The notes under the pieces were generated by a model. It searched no databases and had not been told where the DNA came from. It worked only from the letters and a program-made list of their open reading frames with translations. A stretch of DNA of 51,663 nt. Source: Microcaldota archaeon (GTDB lineage Archaea > Micrarchaeota > Micrarchaeia > Norongarragalinales > UBA8480). Each line of letters starts with the position of its first letter. Position 1 is the stretch's first letter. Positions 1 through 8,051 of this stretch are shown here, piece after piece. The position numbers and the translations under genes are program-made. The DNA is taken from NCBI GenBank assembly GCA_023247085.1, contig JAHFHC010000005.1:1-51663 (forward strand). The letters are read 5' to 3'.

Positions 1-3000
1 ACGCCAGTGCACATTTGAATTCTAATTCTCCCGCCTGGATCTAGTTTCACTGTTTTGCCTGATAGTGTAGCGTCGGTTATCGTAACTTGTCGTGCGGATG
101 GTAACACGTCGCGAATTTGTTGGCTGCGGTCAGCCCCTTTTGTATAAACAGATAATTGAGTGCAAGTTGAAAGAATGGCGTTTATAGTTGCACCATTTTG
201 CTGTGTTTGTGAGTCAAGCGGTAAGTCAAGGTAGACGGTTTCATCATAGCCGATTTCAAATGGTTCGCCAGCTGATTGGTCAGCAACTAGAGTAACGCGA
301 ATTGGTGCACCTGCAGGAATTGCGTATGAAAACCTGCCACCAAAGTTTGATCCAAATTGTTGGAAGCCAGTTTGAGAACCGAACCCACGGTATGGGTCAA
401 GTGGCTGGTTGTTAAATGACGGGTAGTTTGAAAATGAATTAAACGCAGATTGCCCACTCCCTCCAAATTGGTCAAATGGAGATGAAAATTGGTTGAACTG
501 CGCTTGTTGTACTCCTGGTGGCAGGGTTATTTCCACGCCTGAAAATGAAAACTTAATTGAACCATCTATAGTGTTTACTTGTTGTGCTTGAATTGGAATG
601 TTTATGAAAACTGGGACTGGAAAGCCTACTCGGAAATCTTGGCCGCCTGGAACTGGGTTTTGCGCCACGTGCATTCCTAATAATTCAAGTGAACTTCCTG
701 CTGGCAATTGTGCACGTTGGTTGCTTACAAATGAACCTTGTTGAAACACTAGTGGCTCGCCATTTGGTAAAAGTACAGCTTGTGACCCGTCTATTGCGGG
801 GTTCTTTGAGGCAAATGTGCCTGGCGGGAACAAGAAGTTCACGTCCATTGGCAAGTTAAGTGCAATTGAACCTGGGAACGTGCAGCGTTGTCGCGAAGAA
901 GTTTGCACGTTTACTTGTATTGATTTTGATGTTGATAACCCTTGGAAGCTAGCTGTGAATTCAACTGAACCTTTATCGCTTTGGTCTTCAAAAAAACATT
1001 GGGTTTGCCTGTAAGCTAGTGAAGGCGAAGCAGTTACTTTGAAGTCAAATGATTGTCCTGGCGGGATAATTGCAGATACTGGTGAAACACGCACACCATC
1101 GGCTATTGATTGTTGGTTTACTAGCACTGATTTTGTTGCTTTGTTCGTTACTTGTAGCGATTGTTCATCGCGGCGTTTTAAAGGCAAGTCAAGTGTGAAG
1201 TCAAGCGAGTCAGCGGAATAATCTAGCAATTGGTCAAGTGGCTCTTGCTGGTAAACCGCGTCAGCTTTGAAGTCAAGATTTGTAGATTGCGAGTAGCCTG
1301 CTGTTTTTGCATTTACAATTATTTTTCCGTCTAGAGTTTCTTTTAATATGTTTGCTTTTACTGCAAATGGGATTACGTTGCTATTTATTTGTCCAGTTAA
1401 AGTGATTGATTTTGATTCACCGCCTTTTAGCTTAAAACTAGCTAAGTCCACTCCAACGCTTGAATATTTGGGTGCAGTGTTTGGCGAAAGTATGATTGAC
1501 ACTTTTACTTCTTTGTTTGGAATTAAGTTAGTGATTGTAAACGCGCTACCTGGAGTTTTGTCAAGTGAATTAATTGAAACAGCTAAATTCGTTTTGGGTT
1601 CAACTGAAACTAAATCTTTTACAGTAACAGTTAGTTTTCCTTTTTTTGTTGGGAAACCTTCAGCTTGTACAGTGTAAGAGATGTCGCCGAATGAAACTGG
1701 AGTGACAAGCGCAGTGAATTCACCTGGCTTTTCTTCTTGTGCTTCAACTTGAGTTAAAAGCGATTGACTTTTTTGTAAAACAACTTTTGCATTTTCAACA
1801 ACTGCACCGGCTTTATCACGAATAGTGAACTTAACTGGATTTTCTTGAAATGCAATTAACGGAGTAGCTGGGTTAACAGTTACCGCGAGCGTGTTGCCGG
1901 CATTTGAAACGCTTACGTGTAATTCTTCTGCTGAATTGCCTGCTGAAAATTGTAGCACTGCATCGTTTGAAGCGCGTAGTGCTTTCAATGCATAGAAGCC
2001 CTCGCTGCCTGCTTCAACTTGCCTAGTGGAAGTATTTCCATTTAGCAATTGAAGCGCCTCGCTGTCAGTTTGAAGTGACACTGCAACTTTTTGCAATGCG
2101 TTTTCAGATGATGTTTCTGAAGTGGATGAAGAAGATGAAGAAAATGGGGAAAACGAAGGTGGCGTTAGTATCCTGTAATTTAATTTGAATGTTTCAGGCA
2201 CAACTGCAGTGAATTGTTCTGTCCCCTTGCTAAAAGCAGATGTTTTTCCACTTGCCCCTTCAAACCATAATTCTACGCACGTTCCTTCAGTGCATTTGCC
2301 TTCAAAGTGAATTGGAAGCACAGTTGGCTCTGGCGATAAAGTTTGCCAAATCGGCGAATTGGAAATGGAACCTGCATCTGCGGGGTTGCGTAAATATTGT
2401 AAAGAGCCGTTTACTAAAGTTAAAGCATATTCAGTTCGGTGAAATAATTCAACGTTACCTTCTTGAATTGGGCTGGTTTCAATTTGCACTTTAATTTCTT
2501 TTGTGCCAGTGAATGTACCGAACGTAACTTGAACCCATTTGAATTTGCCTCTTGAAATTGAAGCGCTTGTGCCACTTGTTTGACTTGTTGGCATTAAGTC
2601 GCCATTTGGAGTTAACGCGGTTAGTGGTTTGCCGACTGGTTGACCGTCTTCTGAAACGAGTGTAAGAGAACCACTTTGTTCAAGAGTGTCAGTTGCAGAG
2701 TAGTCAATCCCAGCAATCATTGAACCTCCTTCGCTCGAGTATGACGTGATTGTAGCTGCGCCGTTTTCTAAATCTACATCGCTTGGCCCAACTTGTATAA
2801 AGGCTTTTGCACTTGCAAATTGTTCAGCTGGCGCTTTAAGCAAGTACTTTGCGGTGTAGCGAGTTGCTGGGCTTAGCACTGTAACCCGTTCATTTTTACT
2901 ATTGTACATTCCCACAAAAACAAGTTCAGTCCCTTGGCTTAACTCAGTTGAAATAAGTTCAAAGCTTTGAGGGTTGCTTGCACCAGGCGAAGCATCGAAC

Positions 3001-4757
3001 TTGGATGAAAGAGCTTCATAGCCGGGAGCGGTTATTGAAACTGAAACTGAGCCACTTCCAACAACTGCAAGGCACTCTCCAGTTGAATTAGTTGTGCAAC
3101 TCGTTTTTTTGCCGTCGGTGTCAACTAAATTTACAACCCCGTTTTGAATCACTTGCCTACCAAAATGATCAACTATGTTTATTGCAAGTTGCGCTTGTGC
3201 TGATGAAAGCGGAATTGAAACACGTTGGCCCTCTACACCAGTTTCAGAAACTGGTTTAACGTTTACGCGAACTTCACCTTCGTATGCTTCATTGCCGGCT
3301 TTAAAAGTAACATTGTCAAGTGGCAGGAATTCAAACTTTGCAGTGCCGTCTAATTGCGTTGTTAGTGAAATGCCAAGTGGCTTTGAATTTAAGAATAATG
3401 CAACTTCGAGGCCACCTACGCTGTTTCCTTTTTTGTCAAGTGTTTGTACAACGACTGTTCCAGAATTTGCTGAACTAGCTTGGTGCAAAATCACCGTTTG
3501 TTCAGATGCGCTTGACAACTCTCTTTGTACAGGCAAATAGCCATCTTTTGAAACTGCAGCAAGGCAAGTGTGTCCAACTTCTACGTCAAAACCAGCAACT
3601 CCGCTAGCGGGGTGTTTTGTTTCAACTAGTTTGCCACAATAAAGCACAACGCTTGGATCTGAAAGGGATTTGCCGTCTCCATCAATTACAGTAATTACAA
3701 CGTTCTTGGAATTTTCAGCTGTGCGTTGAACTAACCTCGCAGTTAATGCGACTTGTGGCTCTGTAATTGTCACAGTTGGCTGGAGCCAAGTGAGGTAACC
3801 ATCTGCAGTTACAGTTACAGAAACGTTTGCGCCAATTGGTAAATCTAAGCTAGGTGCGGCACCGTCTTCGCCAGTTACGCCAGTTGCAAGTTGTGTTCCA
3901 GTTGCTTCGCCAAGTGCTTTTACAGTTGCATTTGCAATTGGGGTTCTTCCATCTTCCTTGTAAACACGCACGTATATTGGGGCAACTCGTTCTTCTCCAT
4001 CTCGAAATAAGCGAATTGGAAGGTTAAAGTTTGTTGAGCCAATTTGAACTATTTTTAACTCATCTCTAAAGCCAGTTGCTTTTGCAACAACGGAATAATT
4101 AGAATTTGCATCAACTTCAAACTGAGCTAGTGCAGTTGCGTTGCTTGTGCTGATTATTGAACCGTTGCCGGAATATAAAATTACATCTGCAGTTGGCGAG
4201 CCGGCTATTGTAACTGAAAGTGAAATGAAAGAGACGCTTGCAGGAGTTAAAGAAAATGCAAATGTTTTGCTGTTGTCGCCGTTGGATATTTCGACTTGGC
4301 GAGTGGACTGCTGGTAGTCAACTGCGTTTACAGTAATTGACGCAGTTGTTGATGGGACATTGGTGAAAGTTGCTTTTCCATCTTGGTCAGTTCGCGAAAA
4401 CTTTGACTTGAAGCCGTCGCTTGTTGAAAACTGGAATTGTACGGACGCATTGGTCAATGGCGAGCCATCTGCACTTTTTACGCTCACTACAAACGTTTTT
4501 ACTGGCGTGGCTGAAAAAGAAATAAAAGCAATGTAGATGCCGCTGACTAAAAGTAAAACGAAAATAAGCATTGCAGGTAAAGCTGGAATTCCTTTTTCTT
4601 CAAAAAAGTCGTTTATTTTGCGTAACGGTAAACCTTTGTCGTCGCTCCAGTCAAGGAACTCTTGCCACTTTACTGATAAACTTTCAAGGAACTCGTCGAT
4701 TTTTTCCTTTAGGGATAATGAAGACTCTTCTTTAACTCCACCCTCTAAACCCACCAT
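1..4757 (-). CDS. Giant membrane-anchored surface protein A (partial, C-terminus beyond left edge)
   Basis: The reading frame stays open from an ATG at 4757 to the left edge, giving at least 1585 residues and no stop. Residues 1-59 are charged and probably cytoplasmic. They end in EEKGIPALP, and one membrane helix follows (about 60-82). The rest is extracellular-type sequence made of Ig-like/carboxypeptidase-regulatory-like beta-sandwich repeats (for example VSVKSADGSPLTNASVQ followed by DGKATF). Residues about 1405-1475 are rich in Gln, Asn, Phe, Gly and Ser. It is a collinear paralogue of the giants at 8052-16907 and 25943-33088: an APGYEALSSK block near residue 580 and an IRDKAGAVVENA block near 975 have counterparts at the same places in the others. 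A surface-structural or adhesive role is inferred; no catalytic motif was seen. Confidence 0.85.
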   Translation of the reverse strand, partial: MVGLEGGVKEESSLSLKEKIDEFLESLSVKWQEFLDWSDDKGLPLRKINDFFEEKGIPALPAMLIFVLLLVSGIYIAFISFSATPVKTFVVSVKSADGSPLTNASVQFQFSTSDGFKSKFSRTDQDGKATFTNVPSTTASITVNAVDYQQSTRQVEISNGDNSKTFAFSLTPASVSFISLSVTIAGSPTADVILYSGNGSIISTSNATALAQFEVDANSNYSVVAKATGFRDELKIVQIGSTNFNLPIRLFRDGEERVAPIYVRVYKEDGRTPIANATVKALGEATGTQLATGVTGEDGAAPSLDLPIGANVSVTVTADGYLTWLQPTVTITEPQVALTARLVQRTAENSKNVVITVIDGDGKSLSDPSVVLYCGKLVETKHPASGVAGFDVEVGHTCLAAVSKDGYLPVQRELSSASEQTVILHQASSANSGTVVVQTLDKKGNSVGGLEVALFLNSKPLGISLTTQLDGTAKFEFLPLDNVTFKAGNEAYEGEVRVNVKPVSETGVEGQRVSIPLSSAQAQLAINIVDHFGRQVIQNGVVNLVDTDGKKTSCTTNSTGECLAVVGSGSVSVSITAPGYEALSSKFDASPGASNPQSFELISTELSQGTELVFVGMYNSKNERVTVLSPATRYTAKYLLKAPAEQFASAKAFIQVGPSDVDLENGAATITSYSSEGGSMIAGIDYSATDTLEQSGSLTLVSEDGQPVGKPLTALTPNGDLMPTSQTSGTSASISRGKFKWVQVTFGTFTGTKEIKVQIETSPIQEGNVELFHRTEYALTLVNGSLQYLRNPADAGSISNSPIWQTLSPEPTVLPIHFEGKCTEGTCVELWFEGASGKTSAFSKGTEQFTAVVPETFKLNYRILTPPSFSPFSSSSSSTSETSSENALQKVAVSLQTDSEALQLLNGNTSTRQVEAGSEGFYALKALRASNDAVLQFSAGNSAEELHVSVSNAGNTLAVTVNPATPLIAFQENPVKFTIRDKAGAVVENAKVVLQKSQSLLTQVEAQEEKPGEFTALVTPVSFGDISYTVQAEGFPTKKGKLTVTVKDLVSVEPKTNLAVSINSLDKTPGSAFTITNLIPNKEVKVSIILSPNTAPKYSSVGVDLASFKLKGGESKSITLTGQINSNVIPFAVKANILKETLDGKIIVNAKTAGYSQSTNLDFKADAVYQQEPLDQLLDYSADSLDFTLDLPLKRRDEQSLQVTNKATKSVLVNQQSIADGVRVSPVSAIIPPGQSFDFKVTASPSLAYRQTQCFFEDQSDKGSVEFTASFQGLSTSKSIQVNVQTSSRQRCTFPGSIALNLPMDVNFLFPPGTFASKNPAIDGSQAVLLPNGEPLVFQQGSFVSNQRAQLPAGSSLELLGMHVAQNPVPGGQDFRVGFPVPVFINIPIQAQQVNTIDGSIKFSFSGVEITLPPGVQQAQFNQFSSPFDQFGGSGQSAFNSFSNYPSFNNQPLDPYRGFGSQTGFQQFGSNFGGRFSYAIPAGAPIRVTLVADQSAGEPFEIGYDETVYLDLPLDSQTQQNGATINAILSTCTQLSVYTKGADRSQQIRDVLPSARQVTITDATLSGKTVKLDPGGRIRIQMCTG

Positions 4758-4789
4758 TGAAAAACCTTAACAAATAGACGAAAAACAAG

Positions 4790-4799
4790 CTTAAAAAGG
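4790..4799 (-). promoter_or_regulatory. Candidate TATA box for giant A
   Basis: On the minus strand CCTTTTTAAG lies 33-42 nt upstream of the ATG at 4757, which would leave a leader of roughly 10 nt. This is a sequence-pattern call only. Confidence 0.3.
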
Positions 4800-4829
4800 C
4801 ACCGAACTTTCAGACAGTCCGCTTGGTGT

Positions 4830-4854
4830 TTTCTCGTCAGCCTGAGACAAGAAA
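4830..4854 (-). repeat. Intergenic hairpin (9-bp arms, 7-nt loop)
   Basis: Arms at 4830-4838 and 4846-4854 pair on the minus-strand RNA with eight Watson-Crick pairs and one G-U pair. It lies downstream of the AAA ATPase stop and about 75-95 nt before giant A. It could be a 3' end or processing structure; there is no strong T-tract beside it. Confidence 0.35.
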
Positions 4855-4943
4855 GAAAACTAGTTAAGATTGTTGATCAACGAGAATTTTAAACACAACA
4901 TCATTTGCTATTTCTGATTTTCAAATTCACTAGAGTTACCTTA

Positions 4944-4972
4944 GGTTTCCCTAGGAAATTTACGAGGAAACC
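4944..4972. repeat. Inverted repeat GGTTTCC / GGAAACC
   Basis: Perfect 7-bp arms at 4944-4950 and 4966-4972 enclose a 15-nt loop, starting about 47 nt beyond the ATPase stop codon at 5019. Possible transcript-end structure; function unknown. Confidence 0.3.
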
Positions 4973-5018
4973 GCACCCCGGATCATTATAGTATCAATGG
5001 CAATAAAACGCTGAGAGA

Positions 5019-6053
5019 TTATACTAGAAAAATTGCTTTCTGTAAAAGTGGATCTGAAAGTTGGTATTTTTCATCTTTTTTCTCTATGAAGGAGTATGTA
5101 GCCAGCTTCTCCAATGCAAAATTAAACAAATTCGGATTAAGTTGTTCGCCCATTTCTTTCCCTGCACGAGTTCTAAGTTCATCCCACCCAACCACAGTTG
5201 CGTTCTTTAGTATAGCTACGTACAATTCCTTGTTTTTGACATTTTTAAAGAAATGAACTAGTTCAGAGGCTGCAATTCTAGCAGCACTTTCACTTGTTTT
5301 CTTAAGTGCGTCTTTGCTTTGTTTTATTCCTCTTTCATAACCATAAAGCGTAAGCCACCCTATTAACCCGTCAAGTTCTTCAATTGCTTTTTCAAGTTCT
5401 ATTTTTTCTATTTTCAAATCCAGTTGTTCAAAACCAGTTTTTAGGTATTCCATCGACCCGTTTCTATCAAGTCTATTTAAAGTTATTTTTGTGATTTCTC
5501 TGCCATAAAGCGGATGCTCCGCATCACTTTGCCCAATAATTTGCTCTACTAAACCAATCTCACTTCCAGATATTATAAAGGAAACTTGGGGAAAACGATC
5601 ATAGAAATATGAAAGGACGTCTGCTAAATCTTTAATGTTCATCCTCTGAGCTTCATCAATAAACACACATATCTGTCCAGCTGCCTTTATTTTTTTCTCT
5701 AGTTCAATATGACTTTCATTTCCTAATTTTATGTCAAAACCAACGCCAAAAGCAGAGATGTTTAAACTTTCTATTTTACCGAAAATCTTAGGCTTTCCAA
5801 TCTTAACCGTTTCATAAATGGCAGCGAACAGTTCCTTTTTAGGATCAGTTACAATTCGCCCATCAAGCCATAATTTCAAGTTCTTTGACTCGTTGTAAAC
5901 AATGTTAAGCAAACTAGTCTTCCCAACACGCCGCACCCCAACTACAACGATTAGTTTCTCTTTCCTTTGCAACGCGTTCTTGACTTCACCATACTCATAA
6001 GCATAACTGAAAAAATCCTCTTTCTTACTTTTTGGCTCTATCTCAAAATACAT
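5019..6053 (-). CDS. Archaeal AAA-type ATPase (ATPase_2 family)
   Basis: A 344-aa P-loop ATPase of the archaeal ATPase_2 family. Walker A is GVRRVGKT at residues 39-46 and Walker B is ICVFIDEAQ, with D133 and E134. FIISGSE follows as a sensor-like strand. The C-terminal third looks like a winged-helix lid ending in DEKYQLSDPLLQKAIFLV. These features follow the usual family layout: an N-terminal nucleotide-binding fold, a helical lid and a winged helix. Family members are common in archaea, often near mobile or accessory genes, and their substrates are mostly unknown. The ATG start at 6053 is supported by a good TATA-like box 19-29 nt upstream. It lies between giant A and an AbiE-type toxin pair on the same strand but seems to have its own promoter. 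Confidence 0.88.
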   Translation of the reverse strand: MYFEIEPKSKKEDFFSYAYEYGEVKNALQRKEKLIVVVGVRRVGKTSLLNIVYNESKNLKLWLDGRIVTDPKKELFAAIYETVKIGKPKIFGKIESLNISAFGVGFDIKLGNESHIELEKKIKAAGQICVFIDEAQRMNIKDLADVLSYFYDRFPQVSFIISGSEIGLVEQIIGQSDAEHPLYGREITKITLNRLDRNGSMEYLKTGFEQLDLKIEKIELEKAIEELDGLIGWLTLYGYERGIKQSKDALKKTSESAARIAASELVHFFKNVKNKELYVAILKNATVVGWDELRTRAGKEMGEQLNPNLFNFALEKLATYSFIEKKDEKYQLSDPLLQKAIFLV

Positions 6054-6071
6054 AATGTGTTTTGGGCACAG

Positions 6072-6082
6072 ATATTTATAAA
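6072..6082 (-). promoter_or_regulatory. TATA box of the AAA ATPase gene
   Basis: Minus-strand TTTATAAATAT sits 19-29 nt upstream of the ATG, a spacing that implies leaderless or near-leaderless transcription. Confidence 0.5.
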
Positions 6083-6220
6083 GTTAAGCATTATAGCGTT
6101 TTACTTAATTTGAGTTAAGCAAAAGACAGTTATTGTGCAATTCTAATTGTTTTGTAATTGTGGGCAACCAGAACGTCGTTGTCACATAATTCACCTATAT
6201 AAAGTTAACTAATTTTTGAT

Positions 6221-7240
6221 CTAAAGTTTTTTATCCGCTAGTTTATTGAATTCAAGCGGGTATTTTGCGACAAAAAGATAAGTCAATGCCAATGGCGCAA
6301 TTACTTTAAGTTCATGGAGCCGTTTTCGTTCCAAGCCACTTTCTATGAGTTTTGCTTCCCACGTAGCAATGAAAAACTTATCACTATATTTTTTGGCAAC
6401 TATTTTTTCCATTTTTTCAATAGACTCGCTAGCAGTTTCAACTCCACTTGCCTTGGCTATACTTAAATAAGCCGCTAGCCGATAGGCCATTGTCCAGTAG
6501 TCTTTAGTGCCGATTGTACCAATTTGAAGATAAGCATTTTGAAATTCGCTTAAATGTGGTTTTCCTATACGGATTGAATTGCTATTAGCAAGCGCAGAAT
6601 CTAATAAAGCCTTTACTGCGCTTTCAATTACTTGATTAAGTGTAAAAGGTGTGTTGCGTACTTTGTTTTGTACTTGGCATACTTGTTCAAAAAATTTCCA
6701 CATTTGTGACCCAGCGCTAAAATCGTCAATCAAGCAGTTTGAATCAAACACATCTTTAAGAAAATCAAGCCGAAAACCTTCTTTGCCCGCTGATCGGCCA
6801 ATCGTACCCATAGCAATTGCAGTTAGCTTCGAGGCAAGTAAATAATCAGGCATTGCAACGTTGGCTTCAAAATACTTTTTACCGATTGTAAGTTTCTTAA
6901 GTTCAAAAGGCTTACCTGTGTCAACCAATGGAAAACGAGCTATATCCACCTTTACTTGAACGTTATCTTTAACTACATTATAAAAAACGAACAAGTCTTC
7001 CTGTTTAGCTGGCCGTTTTTCTACTTTATAGCTCGCTAGTTTCGAGAGCAAAGCTTCAGCATCGCCAGAATAATACAAGTCTAAGTCAATTGAAAGCCGG
7101 CGAGGTTGTTTCAAAGCAGCAGTTTGAACTGCGCTTCCGCCAATAAAAACAAGCGTTTCTCCTGCAGTTTTAGCTTCTCGCGCTAGAATAGAAAATATTT
7201 CTAACACTTCATTTTGTCTTTTTTGAAATTCTGGATTCAA
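6221..7240 (-). CDS. AbiEii-type nucleotidyltransferase (toxin-like)
   Basis: A 339-aa protein with the minimal nucleotidyltransferase signature of the AbiEii/AbiGii family. It has GGSAV at residues 34-38, SIDLDLYY with D52 and D54, VKVDI with D99 as the third carboxylate, LLASKLTAIAMG around 135-145, and the family's late KDVFD motif (162-166). In bacteria AbiEii proteins are toxins of type IV abortive-infection systems, paired with an AbiEi antitoxin; related toxins modify tRNA 3' ends. The start is a TTG whose last two bases overlap the TGA stop of the upstream gene, so translation is probably coupled. No in-frame ATG occurs before the catalytic motif. An archaeal housekeeping role cannot be excluded, but the two-gene layout favours a toxin-antitoxin pair. 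Confidence 0.85.
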   Translation of the reverse strand: MNPEFQKRQNEVLEIFSILAREAKTAGETLVFIGGSAVQTAALKQPRRLSIDLDLYYSGDAEALLSKLASYKVEKRPAKQEDLFVFYNVVKDNVQVKVDIARFPLVDTGKPFELKKLTIGKKYFEANVAMPDYLLASKLTAIAMGTIGRSAGKEGFRLDFLKDVFDSNCLIDDFSAGSQMWKFFEQVCQVQNKVRNTPFTLNQVIESAVKALLDSALANSNSIRIGKPHLSEFQNAYLQIGTIGTKDYWTMAYRLAAYLSIAKASGVETASESIEKMEKIVAKKYSDKFFIATWEAKLIESGLERKRLHELKVIAPLALTYLFVAKYPLEFNKLADKKL

Positions 7241-7893
7241 ATTTCTTCAACTCGTTTTAAAGCTTCATAATAGCGCTCGCCGTTTTCAATGTAACGCGGG
7301 TCAATGGCGGTTTTTAAGTGTCCTTCTTTGTTCAACTTAAACAAGAAAACGCTAAGAAGCCACCCAAGATAGCGACGCGTTGCATAACGCTGTAAAAACG
7401 AAATACGCAATTCGCCTTCTTTCATGAACCAAGTCCAAGCTGCAAGTGCCTCTTCAACAGTTATTGGTAGGTATCCGCGCATCGCGTACGCCATTAAGTC
7501 AATCAAGCGACGTTCAAGTCCGGGCACTCTAAGATTGCTTTCGGCTACGGTGTCAGTTTCCATGAAGTCGCTCCGGCTTATTATCACTATAATATCCTGA
7601 ATTTCGCTGCCTTTCGCACTAGCCCACTCTTCGTTAACTGCCTTTGGCTTACGCTCTCCAGAATAAACAATACAGTCGCGAAACTCCCCATCGCTTGCTA
7701 GTAACCGTTTTACTTCACCATGGGCTACTTTTTCACATTCAATGAAAACCATGTTTCTACGTACATTGTGAAACGTGTGCATAAACTCAGCTAAGTCCCA
7801 CAATGCAAAGGGTAAGTGCGGCATATTACTCGTTATCCTTTTGCCAATTCTCTTAGTCCGCTCAGGAAGCTTGTCATATAATTCATTTGTCAT
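7237..7893 (-). CDS. Putative antitoxin partner of the AbiEii-type protein
   Basis: A 218-aa soluble protein, first gene of a two-gene unit and overlapping the nucleotidyltransferase gene by 4 nt. It has an alpha/beta core (NMVFIECEKVAHGEVKRLL, then DIIVIISRSDF) followed by a helical part with RVPGLERRLIDLMAYAMRG. This resembles the short partners that precede AbiEii toxins in Bacteroidetes and archaea, which I recall as DUF6577-like; I cannot confirm the family by search. The start of the protein contains no obvious helix-turn-helix motif, unlike classical AbiEi. Three 16-nt direct repeats span its start codon, so autorepression is plausible. Confidence 0.65.
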   Translation of the reverse strand: MTNELYDKLPERTKRIGKRITSNMPHLPFALWDLAEFMHTFHNVRRNMVFIECEKVAHGEVKRLLASDGEFRDCIVYSGERKPKAVNEEWASAKGSEIQDIIVIISRSDFMETDTVAESNLRVPGLERRLIDLMAYAMRGYLPITVEEALAAWTWFMKEGELRISFLQRYATRRYLGWLLSVFLFKLNKEGHLKTAIDPRYIENGERYYEALKRVEEI

Positions 7894-7918
7894 ATCACTA
7901 AATTGTCATATAACTAGT
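7871..7918. repeat. Three tandem 16-nt repeats over the start of the TA operon
   Basis: TTGTCATAT occurs at exactly 7871, 7887 and 7903, a strict 16-nt period. The minus-strand form ATATGACAA includes the start codon of the first gene in its middle copy. Together with the TATA-like box at 7917-7925 this is a candidate operator for autoregulation. Confidence 0.6.
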
Positions 7919-7925
7919 ATTTAAG
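7917..7925 (-). promoter_or_regulatory. TATA box of the AbiE-type operon
   Basis: Minus-strand CTTAAATAC lies 24-32 nt upstream of the ATG at 7893 and directly abuts the third 16-nt repeat. Confidence 0.5.
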
Positions 7926-7988
7926 GGTTTCGGATCTATAGCTGACGCCAAGTCGCCTTCGTGTAATCTTTAACGCCAAAGCAAGAAT

Positions 7989-8034
7989 GAAAAAATACCG
8001 AAAAAACAGAGTAGATTAAAAGAAAAAACAAAAT
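7989..8034 (-). terminator. T-rich terminator region after giant B
   Basis: Just beyond the TAA of giant B the minus strand has successive runs of four to six T (complement of A-runs at 7990-7995, 8001-8006, 8018-8021, 8023-8028 and 8030-8033). Oligo-T tracts are the usual archaeal intrinsic termination signal. Confidence 0.5.
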
Positions 8035-8051
8035 GCAAAACGGATAAACTA

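Noticed and set aside
4758-5018. tRNA or small RNA in the gap after the AAA ATPase
   Set aside because: Two hairpins are present but no cloverleaf, T-loop or box motifs; recorded only as inverted repeats.
6221-7893. Calling the AbiE-type pair a phage-defence island
   Set aside because: No other defence genes lie next to it; a lone toxin-antitoxin pair is the simpler reading.
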